Positions 1 to 13,200 of a stretch of 64,000 bases of DNA are shown here, in pieces; the first letter of the stretch is position 1, and each line of letters starts with the position of its first letter. The notes under the pieces were generated by a model. The model made no database searches and was not told the DNA's origin. It saw only the letters and a list, made by a program, of their open reading frames with translations. The position numbers and the translations under genes are program-made. This DNA is from Crocodylus rhombifer (Eukaryota; Chordata; Crocodylia; Crocodylidae), in NCBI GenBank assembly GCA_038503035.1, contig JAVSML010025180.1:186001-250000 (forward strand), given 5' to 3'.

Positions 1-360
1 TGAAGGTATCCAGCTTCTCAAGGTGTTCCTTCACGAGGTCAGCATTAATGGAGAGCAGGGGATTTCCCTCACCCAGACCTCCCTGTCCCATAGTGGGCAT
101 GGGCATCCCGTGGGACTGATGAAAGACTGACGCAAAGTACCCATTTAATAGGTTGGCTTTTTCCTGGGCGTCAGTTGCCCCATGGGGTTTAGCAGGGGTC
201 CAGTGTTGCCTTTGCTTTTCCTCCAGCTCCCCACATATCTGAAAAAGGACTTTTTATTGTCCTTGATGCTCGAAGCTAGTTGGAGTTCAGTTGCAGCCTT
301 GGCTTTCCTGGTTTGCTTCCTGCAGGACCAGACCAGTTATAGATTGTACCACCACACCCC
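1..360 (-). repeat. CR1 LINE fragment, antisense
   Basis: The sequence resembles the antisense of the CR1 ORF2 region: it matches in layout the block at about 44.2-44.4 kb (last third of the longer antisense CR1), including the run about Cys-poor filler around GTTGGAGTTCAG and GGCTTTCCTGG. It lies in an XRN1 intron and is cut by the window start. Confidence 0.7.
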
Positions 361-1186
361 CTAGTGTAGGAGCAGGAAGGGAAAGTTCCTGGAATTGGAG
401 AGCCTAGAGACCTGACTGCAGCAGCTGTCAGAGAAATAAGGCGTTGGCAGGTGGGTAAGAGTCTGAGGGCTGCACATTAACCTCTCATGGGCCACATGTT
501 ACTGCCAGTTGGAAAGTCCTGCTCTAGTATTTATTCTGGTACATCTTTAGACTACTACTGCTATCACTCAGTATGCAGTGCACATGATAAATCATAATGA
601 AAAGAACACTTAATCACTCTATACCCTCTGGCAGAGACAGTAATGTAGAACTACAACGTGAATGAGAGAGTGTGGGGAAATAGCTTAGAAAACAAACGTC
701 TAAAGATGCCCTAGGGATTTAGAGTGGTTTCCCATCTCGGCGGTGTTCCCCTCCAGAACCTTCTTTTCATTCCTATAAGTACGTAACATTTTGTCTTGCA
801 ACTCAAGTAATTTATTTTGTGAGGTTAGAGATGGAACATACAAGATTTTTCAGTTTACTTCCCTTACTAAATATTCCCATGTTGTAACAATCTATTCTTC
901 TAGCCAAAATGAACTATACAGACCCTTCTAGAGCCATCCACTGTTGCGTCTTGGGTTTGTAAGATGCACATGAGAAATTCCCTTTTCTTCCATTCTCTTA
1001 GTGAGGAATGGTTTTAGGGCAGAGCTCTGATTTTGTGTCTGTCAGCAGATTACACCAGCAATATAGCAAATAAGACTTCTTTACTAAAAAGCTATTGCAT
1101 TACTCATTGGGATTGTTTTGAAGTTTATCATAATTTATTTGTGACTTTATGAAACTAGTCATTATTATTATTATTTTTGTTATTAG
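361..1186. other. XRN1 intron, mostly unremarkable
   Basis: A possible hAT remnant runs to about 527, ending in a TTGGAAAGTCCTGCTCTAG-like terminus. The rest is AT-rich with no recognisable feature. Confidence 0.4.
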
Positions 1187-1276
1187 GGTCCCTGAACTCT
1201 TCAGTTATATAGCCAAAAATAGTCAAGAAGATATATTTTTTGAAGATGACATTTGGCCTGGTGAGGATGAGAATGG
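1187..1276 (+). CDS. XRN1: XRN1 exon a
   Basis: Acceptor TTAG before 1187 and donor GTGAGC after 1276. Starts with one base completing a codon and ends with two bases of a split Gly codon. It encodes PELFSYIAKNSQEDIFFEDD then IWPGEDENG, matching the linker before the SH3-like region of vertebrate XRN1. Confidence 0.93.
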
Positions 1277-4200
1277 GTGAGCTATGTTTACATCTCTCCA
1301 ATAAATAGTCCCTAACAATTGATCTAGTTATTGATTCAATAAAAACAAGAGCAAAAAAAATACAGTTACTTCTGAATGGTTGGAACCATCCTGTCCCAAA
1401 TACTAAGCTCAAAATATTGATGTAGTAAAAATGTTTGAAAATACTCTAGTTGCTGAAGTATCTGAAGTCTGGAAGATTGCCCAGCATGAAAGGGTGGACA
1501 GGAAAATGAGAGCAGGAGAGATTTAAGAGTGCTGGCTGTAGAAACAGAATCATTCTAGGATGACTCTGACAAAATTATCAAGGCATTGTACGTTTTGTTT
1601 CTGGAACCCAAGAATTTACTTCAGATTTCACATCTGTACAGTTCAGTTATAACTTTTTTAAATTCTTGTTCATTTCATGTGGCTAGTTTTAATATTTTTC
1701 TTTTTTTAAATAGTCATTTTCAGTCTGGAAAGTAGAATTTCTGGGCTTATACTTTTGAAGCCTTTTATGGTTCAGTTAAATTTTTTGTTGCTAAAAGTAT
1801 TGCAAAACTTATCAACACTTAAATGCATTTGTAAGCAGGCCTATTACTGTAGTAGCTGGGTGACAAACAGAAGAACCTGGTGTGGTGCATACTATGTAAA
1901 CCCTCAATCATTTTGATTTGTATGAAATCCTCTCTTGCCTAGGGCTGAGAGAGTTCAAGAAATTGTTGCCTGGCTGAAAGCACATCCTGTCAGTGCTTTG
2001 TCTCGCTCATCTTGTGACTTACAAATTTTGGATGCAGCTATAGTTGAGAAAATTGAAGAAGAAATAGAGAAATGCAAGGTATGAAATGTTTTACTTCATA
2101 ATGAACTAAAAACAATTGTGCATATTTTTCCAAGTACTTTATTCAAACTACAATAAAATGGCTTGAATTCTTTGGAATGGCAAACATAAAAATTCTCTTT
2201 AAGGTGGCAGGGAAGTATGTGAGAGCAAGGGCAAGTTTTAAATGGACTATTAGTTTCCATGCCATGAAGTCCCATGAGATGTGGTTGATATTTTATATGT
2301 TGTTTGCTAGAGTCCAGAGGTAAGTGACTCAAAGATTCATAGATGAAAGGTTCGAAAGGGACCTCAACAGATCAAGTCTGACTTCCTGCCTAAGCAGGAA
2401 AGAGTGCTGGGGTCAGATGACCTCAGCCAGATGCCTATCCAGCCTTCTTTTAAAGACCTCAAGGTAGGGGAGAGCACCACCTTCCTTGGAAGCCCATTCC
2501 AAATTTTGGCCAGCCTTACCATGAAAAAGTTTTCCTGATATTTAGCCTAAATCTGCTTTCTGTCAGTTTGTGATGTTAACTTTTAATTTTTCTTGGGATC
2601 CATTAAATGCACGCATCTGACTTCTTAACCTCTGTAGTTAACATGTTAAAGTCCAGTTATTTTAAAGATGGGGGTTTTTAATATCAAATTTGTAGCATGA
2701 TTCTAAGTCTTGTGACAGCTGTATGTCCCTAATGAGGAATACCCTTATTTCTAAAGTACATCTTCCAAGTTGAATATTGCTTACTTGAATAATGCATTTC
2801 AATTTGAACACACCTTAAATTATAGCTTAAGGATTTAATTTTTTGGTACTATTTTCTTGTGAAATCACTTTGAAACCAATTTAAATTCTAATCTAATTTT
2901 TCCTATTGAATGAGGAATTCAGTTTCTAAACTGACTTCCTTTCTTGTTAATGAAATTCTTAATTTAGGATATTACAAAACAATGGCATACATTTCAAACT
3001 TCACCAAATCACTTTTTAAACTCCTGGTTTGTTTCTTTCCTCCAGCAAAGAAAGAGTAACAAGAAGGTGCGAGTGACAGTGAAACCCCATTTGTTATATA
3101 GGGTAAGTGATTTGAGAACCTTTTTTTGTTTAAAAATAAAATTACTTTTTACATTAAACCTTTTTAAAGCTTAAAGTCAAATTCGTTAAATTAAATACTT
3201 TTATCAGTTTTCAAAAAGTAAAAACATTTCTATTGCATAACTTGAAGGAGATTTATTGAGGTGCTCTAAAGCAGTGGCTGGATGAGTGGCACAAAGCCCG
3301 TTGACAGGCTTCTTTGGACCCCATGCACCCAGATCAGGCCCATACTGCCCCTGCCTAGGTTGGGCCAGCACCACCCTCACCTGGCCCTGCATGCCTTGAT
3401 GGGGGACCTGCACTGTACACCAAACAAAATACACAGTGCCACACTATCTGGGCCTCAGGGCTCCCCATGGGCCCAGAAATTTGGCAGCAGGGAATTGGCA
3501 ATTAACTTTATCACCGCTCCCCTGACACCCAAATTTTCGGACCCAGGGAGAGCCTTGCAGGCTGGATCTGGTCCCTGAGGCAGGGTTTGAGCACCCCTGC
3601 TCTAGAGAATCAGCCTGAACATGGTGATATGCAATAGCAATTACTTTTGCTGGAAAAGAAGAAGAAATTACACTAACTGAACTCTGTTAAGTACGTCAAC
3701 TCTGCTTTGCCTCCTTGAACCTACAGCTTTCCTCCACAGTTTTGTAATATGCAGAAAGAATACAAGGTACTTCACAGCAACCTGCTTTTGATTCTCTTGG
3801 ATATCTCATAGATAGCCATGGTACTGGGACAAGGCAGGCTGAATTTGTATATCACTATGTTGCCTTCTCTTAACTCTTTGGACCTGTCCAGGACGATGAG
3901 TAGCATGGTAGCTCCACAATCGCAGCACTATTATATGATTTCTGTTATGACTTGTGAACTTGCTGCATAACTGTTGCAAGAACAATTCAAAATTTTGTTT
4001 CCTGAAAAATATGGAATCTTGTTACAGAACTTTTTTAGAAAGTTTTAAAACTGCTTCACATAGTTATGAATTTAGTCTGATTTTATTCTTCATTTTTTGT
4101 TAGAATTAATGCAGTCTTTTGGTTAATATCAGCCTTTAGAACAACAGAATGGGGTTGTTCCAGATCGAGATGCAGAGTATCGACTGTTTGATCGTATTGT

Positions 4201-7200
4201 CAATGTGAGGGAAAACTTCTCTGTTCCAGTTGGTCTCCGAGGTACCATTGTAGGAATTAAAGGAGGTAAAGTTTTTCCCTGTAATAGCAATCACATATCG
4301 GCTATATTGTTGATATGAAAGCAACGCTTTTTTAAAAATAGTTATAAACAATACTAAATTGTTTCACTCAAGTTGTAATTATACTTCAGGTTCCTACTGG
4401 CATATTTAAGGGATTTTCTACATTTGAAAGTTTTTTCAGCATAAGGTGTGAATTTAAGATATGATAACTGAATGGACAGTCCAGCTCTAACCTGGAGGCT
4501 CAGGATATTTTGTTTTGCATATTAAATGGTTCTATGGTCAAATGAGGAACTACTTACCCTTTAGTCTCCCTTAATAAGAGTGAGATGGAAAAATCAGTGA
4601 AAAAACGATAGCTCAAAAAGAGAAATCAGGAATGTTTGGGCAGATAAATGCAAAAGTAAAAAGAAAAGGATAATAGAATGAATAGAGAATTATAACAAAG
4701 GAATTCCTAAAGTTTGGATTGGATATAGGACTGCACCAAATACAACTCATCTTAACACTGGGCAGAAGTTCTTAGCATCTGCTTTGGGTCCTGTTTCAGC
4801 TCTTCTTTTCTACTGAGTCTCTTGCAGTTGTTTTTTTTCTGGCACCAGGATCCTTCATAACACTTTGGCACCTGTTTTGAAGTACTTAGATGCAAAAGCA
4901 CAACTAGTAAGATCTGTTTTCTGAGAAATACTGGATAAGCACCCTTGCTCCCTGAGGTGGTCCCCACTACCTGTTGGTTTGCCCCTGGGCCTGCCTTTCC
5001 CGGGATTCTACAGACATACAAATCCATTGTCCTACTTCAAGTACCTATGAATGATGCAAGATGAAATGTGCTAACGCTCTGCATCCCCCCCCCCCCCCCC
5101 CCATATATTGAGTGTGCAAATGCATTTTGACTCCAGGGACAACCCTGTCAGGCTGTGCATGCCTCCTGGCAACCCACAGCCAAAGGAACAGTAGTGCAGC
5201 TTGGAAAGGCTACTTGTATTAATGGTTATGATGCTCCTGTTGTGATCCCAAGACAGGACCACCTTATATAGAGATCTGTTTAAATTATACATGAAAAACA
5301 TGAGGACCATTACAGTAGATTTTATTAGTAGTGTGGCATTTTAAAAGTCACCTCTTAAACCTGTGAAAAAATCATTTCAGGTAAACCTAATTCTTGTGGC
5401 TAAGGCCTTTAAAAACGTTCTTTCCTATGATGACTTTGCTTTAAATTTATTACTGAGATAGTGTATAACATTTAATCACCATGTACATGGATTTCCTCTG
5501 GTTCTTGGCAGTAGATTGGTAGTTGCAGTTGTAAGGTCTTCCCATTGCACCTTCTTCCAGATGAGAGCAGCATTGTTAAAGAGAATGAACTAAATACTGT
5601 ATAAAAATGTTTTCAGCATTAAACTATACAGGAGTCAGCAATTAACAGGGAAAACTACGTTCATTTCATTTACTTAATAAACACCAAAAGCAAAGGTCAG
5701 CGGCATTTTGGGAAAGTAGAAAAAACTATTCCTAATAGTCAGACTCATAATTTGGAGTTTTCTGTCTTTTCATAACACTAAATGTAGTTAATACTAGTTG
5801 GATACATAGATGATTTCTTACCATGTATTTCATTTTTCTGCAGCCAATAGAGAAACAGATGTGCTCTTTGAAGTATTGTTTGATGAAGAATTCCTTGGAG
5901 GCTTAACAATAAGGTTTGTTTGCTCGTACTGATTTCATGCCCTTGTTATAAATAATTGAATTTTAAAATTGCTGGCTTTAAATTGACTAGTATGAAAATT
6001 TTTAGATGCCTCTCCAGAGAACTTTTTCTCTATGCAGTTGGTCAAATCTGCTTTTACTGCCTAGATTTTCTTTATTTCTCTCCCTCACTCTTTGAGCTAG
6101 GGACATTTTCACAAAAACAGAATGTGTTTCAGGAAAGTCTTCACTGGACCAGAGCCTCACTCTGATTTGCTTCTAAATTAAAATCATTTATAAAATGTAA
6201 GTTGACTGTCTTTCATCACACTTTAAATAGAGCACTTTGTTTTTATAATAGTGTAACCTGAATGTGAAAAATAATATCCAAAATCCTCCATAAAAGAGTA
6301 AATGATTTTGATTATACTGAATATACTGTATTTCACAGTGTATAAGTTGGGTTTTGAAGCCCAGTTTTGGGGTCTTAAAAATCAAACTTGACTTATACAC
6401 TATGCCACATCAAAAAATCAGGCATGGAGCTGGGTTCACCGCTAGGCTGGCACAGCCCCATCCCCTGCAAGCGATGCTGCCTCGGCCACACCAGAGCTTA
6501 CTCACAGGGGATGGGGCTGCACCAGCTGAGCACCAAGCCTGGTGCCACTCACAGGGGATGAGGTAGTGTCAGCCAAGCCCAACCCTGTCCCCATCCCCTG
6601 CAAACAGCAGTGGGCTCAGCATTTGGCAGTGCCACTCACAGCAGACAGGGCCAGGCTCGGCGCTTGGGTGGCGTGGCCCCAGCCCCTGTGAACCCAGCAC
6701 TGCTTGCAGGGGTGGGGCCAGGCTCAGTTCTCGGGTGGTGCAGTCCCATCCGCTGTAAGCGGTGCTGGTGTGGCCCAGACAGCACTGCTCACAAGGGGTG
6801 GGGTCACACCAGCCAAGTCCAGCCCCATCCTCATTCCCTGTGAGCAGTGCTGGGCTCAGTGCTGCTTGCAGGGGGTGGAGCCAGGGCCAGGCTCAGCATT
6901 CAGCTGGGGACATGCTGCTTGCAGGGGATGGGGACAGGCTCAGCACTCAGCCAGCGTGGCCTCATCCCTTGTGAGTGGCGCCAGCAGCACTGCTTACAAA
7001 AGATGGGACCACGCCAGCTGAGCTCTGACCACAGCCCCAACTTGTACACCATGCCAATGAAAATCCTCACCTTTCAGATCAGAAAGCTGGGGGTAGACCG
7101 ATACACTGTGAAATATGGTAAGTAATTATAAAAAGAGGATAACTAGTAGGGGTGTGTGAAACGGGCCCTATTCAATTCGTATATTTGATTCGTTTTTGGA

Positions 7201-10200
7201 TTTGGCCCAAATCGGGGACAGTGATTCAATTCGTTAATTTGGATCACTGTCCCTGATTCAATTTGGCCAAATCCAAATCTGAAGATTCGATGCTTATTTG
7301 AAGAATCAGCTATTTGGATATAGACACAGCTTTAGAAGTTTTTTTTTACATACTTTGAGGTAGCAGGCGCAGCTTGTGACTGCTGTAATGCTGGGGCAGA
7401 TGGAGTGTCCTACAGGAGTGCGTGGGGGGGCTGCGTGCTTGGCGGTGAAACCAGAAGTGGATTGGAAGTACTTCTGGTCCACTTCTGGGTCTGCCAGGGA
7501 GCATGCTGGAGGGGCCCCCTGCATCAGCAGTTGGCCGCTGTGGGGACCCAGGTTCTCTCCCCCCCCCGACCCAGGAGGCACCAGTTGCTGAGTCAGCATG
7601 CCTGGCGGCATGCCAGGCAGCATGCTCCCTGGTGGACCCAGAAGTGGACCAGAAGTGCTTCTGGTCCACTTCCAGCTCTGCTGCTCAGCGTGCTAGGGAG
7701 CTTCCCGTGCTTCTGTGGGACACTCCACGCGCCCCAGTATTGCAGCATTCACGAGCCCCTGCTACCTAGACGTATGTAGAAAAAATATTTAAAGCTGTCT
7801 TTGTCCGAATCTTTCTGAATCTTTCCAAATCAATTCAGAGGGTTCTGATTCGGAGAGATTAAAGGGTCCTTGGATTCGGAGATTCGGCCACCAAATCAGG
7901 CCGAATCTCCACCAATCGAATTGGGGACCAAAGCTTCACATATCCCTAGTAACTAGTAGTTTGAGTCCTAAGTTAGACAGGGAAGCCGAATATGCACCTT
8001 ATAGACAAGAAGTAGGCAACCCCATGGCATGCATGCCAGAACATGGCATGCTAAGGCATTTTGATTGGCATGCACGCCTTGGAACAGATGGCAAGGAAGA
8101 GGCTGGGGCTGTACTGCCACAACAAGTATCGGGCCCCTCGTTTCTCTCCCGCTGTCCACCCCAGACACTCCAACGTCTTACAAGTAGAGGTTACGGTGTT
8201 TTTGGCATTCTGCCCAGAAACGTTCCCAACCTCTCTTATAGAGTAAATAAAATATGTAAAGACCACAAGCTTTCATGAACCCACGTTCACTTTATTAGCA
8301 GCTACGAAAGGACAGGACAGAGCAGTGAGTACAACAGCGTAAGCAGTGCCCTTTATGTTCCATAGCAGCAGAATTTGCCTTGTTGCAAAGTTTTGCTTCA
8401 TAATAAAAGCTTTCATTTTTAAAGTGCTGCCTGCCTTAGTTTCTCCATTTGTGCAACTAAACCAACACAACCAATATGTTTAATTTGCTCTCTCTTCCTA
8501 GGAGTGGATTATTAATATAGTCTGAATATCAGCCAACAGAAATTCTTAACAGCTTTCTACATGCTGAGGAGTCCAAAATACCTATCTATGGCTCCTACTT
8601 CACTCTAATAGTTTTTTTTTTCCTTACACATCCTTATGGCAGGAGGGACAGCTTCTTTTGTAATTCCCTCTGGATCTCCTGCAGTCATTTCCTTTTCCCT
8701 TGTATCAAGGCATCAGGCACCCCTGACCACTTACTGGAAGAAGCAGCACACTACTTTTACCTGGTTCCGCAGCGTCTTTATAGATCAGATGCTTCAACAT
8801 GGCTTTTTGGTGCTTTTATCTAAAAGCTGATTTAATCTGCTATTAGTTAAAAGCACCAAAAAAGGCCAAGTAAAGCATCCAATCTATATAGACTTTGGGT
8901 AAACTGGGTCCAACTAAAGTGATGCTTCTTCTGGACATGCGCTGGGTTCAGTATGGGAGTGCACCAAATTTAAAGCATACTACTGTTTTTGTGGTCTTTT
9001 TAAGTGTTTGCAAGCAGCTGATATGATTACATAAAACAACTATTTTGTCTTTTTCTATTTTTCTTTAGGTGCTCACCTGCCAGAGGTTATCGTCTACCAT
9101 CAAGTGCCCTAATTAATCTGTCTCACGGTAATCGGTCAGAAACAGGCAACCAGAAATTGACAGCCATAGTGAAACCACAACCAGCTGTGAATCAATATAA
9201 CTCTTACTCATCTGTTCCATCATCTGTATGCTCACAAAAGGTGCATCTAGGAGGCCTCAACCATTCTCCTCGTTCTCTTTTTGTTCCTACCCGAGTAAGA
9301 TCTTTCTCTATCATTTATCTCTTTCTCTAGACATAGCTGTTACTTTGATTTGGATCTTTGTGGAGTCTGACAATTTTGGTTTACCTCATCATTTTTAGGC
9401 AGAGCTTAGTAATTCAGTCCTATAGAGTGTTTATGGAGGCAGTTGTTCAGATCCATGCAAGAGTGAAACCTTTTCCCTTTGGCAGCAGTTTCATGGTCCT
9501 TGTCTCATAAATTGTTATCAGTCAAGTGTCCACATTGTAAAAATAATATCTCAGGGTGTGAACCTGCATAAATTAAGTTAATATTCAATTAATGAATAAG
9601 CTAATAAGCCACTGTTGGGTATAAGGTGTTCCCATATATTTCCTGTTATGTCTGTCCTCTCTTTTTATGTGTAACTGAGCTAAACTGCTGCAGTTTTGAA
9701 CTTGAACTATGTCTAAAATTACAGTAGCTCAAGTCAATTTATACTATTGTAGAAGTAGATAAACATAATGGTTAAATCAGAAGAGCTGATGCCATTCAAG
9801 ATATGCCTCTTTTAAAATGGCTTGAAGTGTTACAGCTTTCCACAGCAGCAGTTAGCATCAACAAATACCCTTTTTATTAGCAACCTTGACAGATAGATAA
9901 CAGTCCTTTTCTTTCAACTCCCATTCCATGTCATGATTTCTCTAGATCAGTGTGGTATCATTGCTGTGGATGAACAGAATTTAACCTAAAGTTTCCTATG
10001 CTGTCTTGCAATTCTATGTGAAATCAATTTGTTTTTCAAATGTAGTACACCGAATGACACAGGAAGGCATGGATAAGTCTAAGTTGTCATAGACCTTATT
10101 TATTTTTTTTCATTTTACCTAAATGGTTTCTTTCAAGAAAATAAGAGCTTGATGGATGAGTCTGTCTCCATACATACCTATATTGTGGAAGAAACATGCA

Positions 10201-13200
10201 TTACAAAAGAGAATTTAAAGCAGTTAGAGATCTCTGATCTGTTTGTTTTTTTGGTTTTGGTTTTTATTTTTGATGAATGATTTAGCAACTGAATGGAAGA
10301 CAGCATTATAATCTCAGGTATGAAAATCAGGGCAACTGCAGTTCACCACAGAAGGGATCAGTTTTGGGTGGCAATCAGAAAACCAAAGTGAGTGTTCTGA
10401 TTCAGTTTCCTTGTTGCTGATAAATTTCTGATTTAGTTGAATTAAATTTATAGGGTTTTTTTTTCTTTTGTCAGGCTCGTAGTAAACAAGATGATGAATT
10501 TTGCAGCATCTGGCAATCATTGCAAGGCTCTGGGAAATCTCAACCTGTTCAACAAAACATACATGCAAAGGTTGGTATAGTGAACAACATTTTCATGTAA
10601 GTCCATTCAAAGTAGAAGTATTCTGCATGTGTATTATTATAAATGGACAGTTGAGTAGAAAGTCCAGAAGATAATCAGTGTTTACTAAATACAGCACTCA
10701 TTTAAAGATTTCAGGTCAATATTAAATATTAGCGTTGCATAGTAAGATATGGCCTCATTCAGAATCCTGGAGAGAAGTACTGATTTGATGTTGCTATCGT
10801 AAATGATCCCATACCTCCCTTGTGGTTGAGATTCAGTGTGTTACTGTTTCAATTCCTAGAGCACAATTCTACCTCAAGAAGCAAAGCCAGGAGCTGGTAA
10901 CCAATTTTATAAACCAGGCTTCAGTGAGAACAGTCTTAAAGGCCAGCAGAAAAAAACAGGAGCCATTTAAAAAGTGTAAGTACTGTAATTAGAAACTTAG
11001 GTTTGAAAAGTTTGATTTTTCTTTTTGATTGCTAAAGTATCTACTGGATTTTCTTTATCATGAGTATTTTACAAGCAGAGGGCTATACTTCATTCATGGT
11101 TTACAACCCTCTGATTATGATTATTTCTGTCAAATCCTGGTCCAGTTGAACTCCATGGGACCAGATCTTGTTTGTTTTAAGCATGTTAAATTAATCCACA
11201 ACTAACGCTGCAAGTTTTTTAATCAAGCAATTTACCTGCTTTCTTTTAAATTTATCACACTTTTAATAGATGTTTTGCATGCAGTCATTTGCAGCAAAAG
11301 TAAAAATCATATTCCCCACACAAGTCACATGCATTTGATGTTTTTTTCTTTACATTGGAAAAAAAGTATGCTGCTATTAAGTACTCAAAGGTAGTTCTAT
11401 TCCAGTGTAACTAGATAAATAGAGTATTTTTGATGACTGTAGATTTATTAAAGGCAGGAATGAAGCATTTTCTGCTATGCTAATGCTTTGAACAAATGTA
11501 TTTATAGTCAAAGAAGATTCTAAAGGTTTAAGAAATGAAGGTCCTTCACAAAAAATACCAACTAAACAGGTAATTTTCCTTCCTATATTGAGTACATCTA
11601 CTCTGATATTTATCGCATTACCTTTTTTATTACTCTTGGATCAATGTATTTAAAAATGTTACCCAGTGAGCAGGTCAATGAATTCTGCTGTTGTTTATCT
11701 GAAGGATCTTATGCCTAGGTCTGTCAATTTTTATTCTTTAACAGCTTTATTTATCAGTACTGTGCTACTGTGCCCTCATTCCTGGAACCTCTGCAGCCAG
11801 GAAATTAGTTTAGCATTCTAAGAGTTAGCAAATATCCTGAAAACTGTTTTAATTTCTTTTGTTGTTCTTACTTTTGTAGTTTTTCTGACATCAAATGTTT
11901 AAAGCTGATATCTGCATTTGGAAAACATTGATAGTATTATAAACTTCCAGTAGGGTGCCGTTCCTTTCACAAATGAGTGCTAGTTTATGAAAAGCTATTT
12001 GAAGTTGTGTTTCAATCACAACTGCATTTAACTGTTCTGTCAGTAATCAGTTTTGTAATTTGTTTCAGAGTTTTGCAGGAGGAAATAAATATAATGTTAA
12101 GCTTTTGAAGAGAAATGAAAGTCCAAATGTGCCTGGTCTTCAAAAGGCTACTCTTGATGGGCCCTGTATAGCTGTGAAGGTAAGAGATAACTGATTAACA
12201 TGCTTTTGACCTTATAAATACTAAGCTGGAAAACTAGATAGTCTCAAGCATTATGTTCTATAGTTCCCTGTGACTTGAAGGGGAGATTTTCACAAATTTA
12301 GCAACTGTAGGACCAGCCATGAAAAAAGCTAAATAGCCTGAAGTAAGCTTGAATTTATTAAACTAATTCTTACAATCAATACATCTGTTACATTTTTAAA
12401 TACAAAAAATATATATTGTTGTCTCTATTTGTTCTTTAGAAGGACACTGAACTTGAAAGTCTTCTAGCATCTTTGAAAATCTCCAAAGAAAGTGAAGAGC
12501 AGTCGTCTTATTCCAAGGAAGAAAGAGCCACAAATGAAGAACATTTATCTCCACAGTCTTTTGTTATGGTTTGTATATTGTATAAGCCCTTAGATCACCG
12601 GTGTCAAACTCATCTGGCCCCACAGGCCAGATGAGTGGCCTGGGGACAGTCCACAGACCCAAAGAATGGTGCAGGACTGGCCCTATGAGCTGGAATTGAC
12701 CCATGGAACCATCCCTGTATGCCCAATCCAGTGTACTTGGTGGCCTTTCCAGTCTGTCTGGGATCCACAGGTCCCTATATATGGGACCTGTTCTGGACCA
12801 GTTGAGGCAGGTCCCACCTACAGTATGGGTCCTGAACCAGCCGGAGTGAGCACCACATACAGTGTGTCCCCCAAACCCCACCCCTGGAGCCACTCTAGCG
12901 CTCACTGCATCCAGCATGTGGGTCAACTCTGAGACCCAGGGTAGCATGGGGGGCTGAATGATGGGGCTCCATGGGTCAAATCTTTGACACCCTCCCTTAG
13001 GTCATACTTTAACACTTCAGACTCAGCAGCTAATACTCCTGTTTATAAACTTCAGTATTACGGTATCCATATCAGCTGTCTATTAAAATCACATTGGACA
13101 GAACATTATTGATTCTAATAAGCAACAGTGAAATAATTAGAGTAAAGGAAAATGGATGCCATGAACACATGTGCTCTGAAGTCACAAGATGTTGCACAGC

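Larger units (their letters stand above)
3608..5843. other. XRN1: XRN1 introns around exon d
   Basis: Apart from exon d (4133-4265) and an 18-base poly-C tract at 5085-5102, no feature is recognised. Confidence 0.5.
9295..12439. other. XRN1: XRN1 introns between exons f and l
   Basis: Outside the listed exons this stretch is AT-rich and appears unique. No repeat or RNA gene is recognised. Confidence 0.5.
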
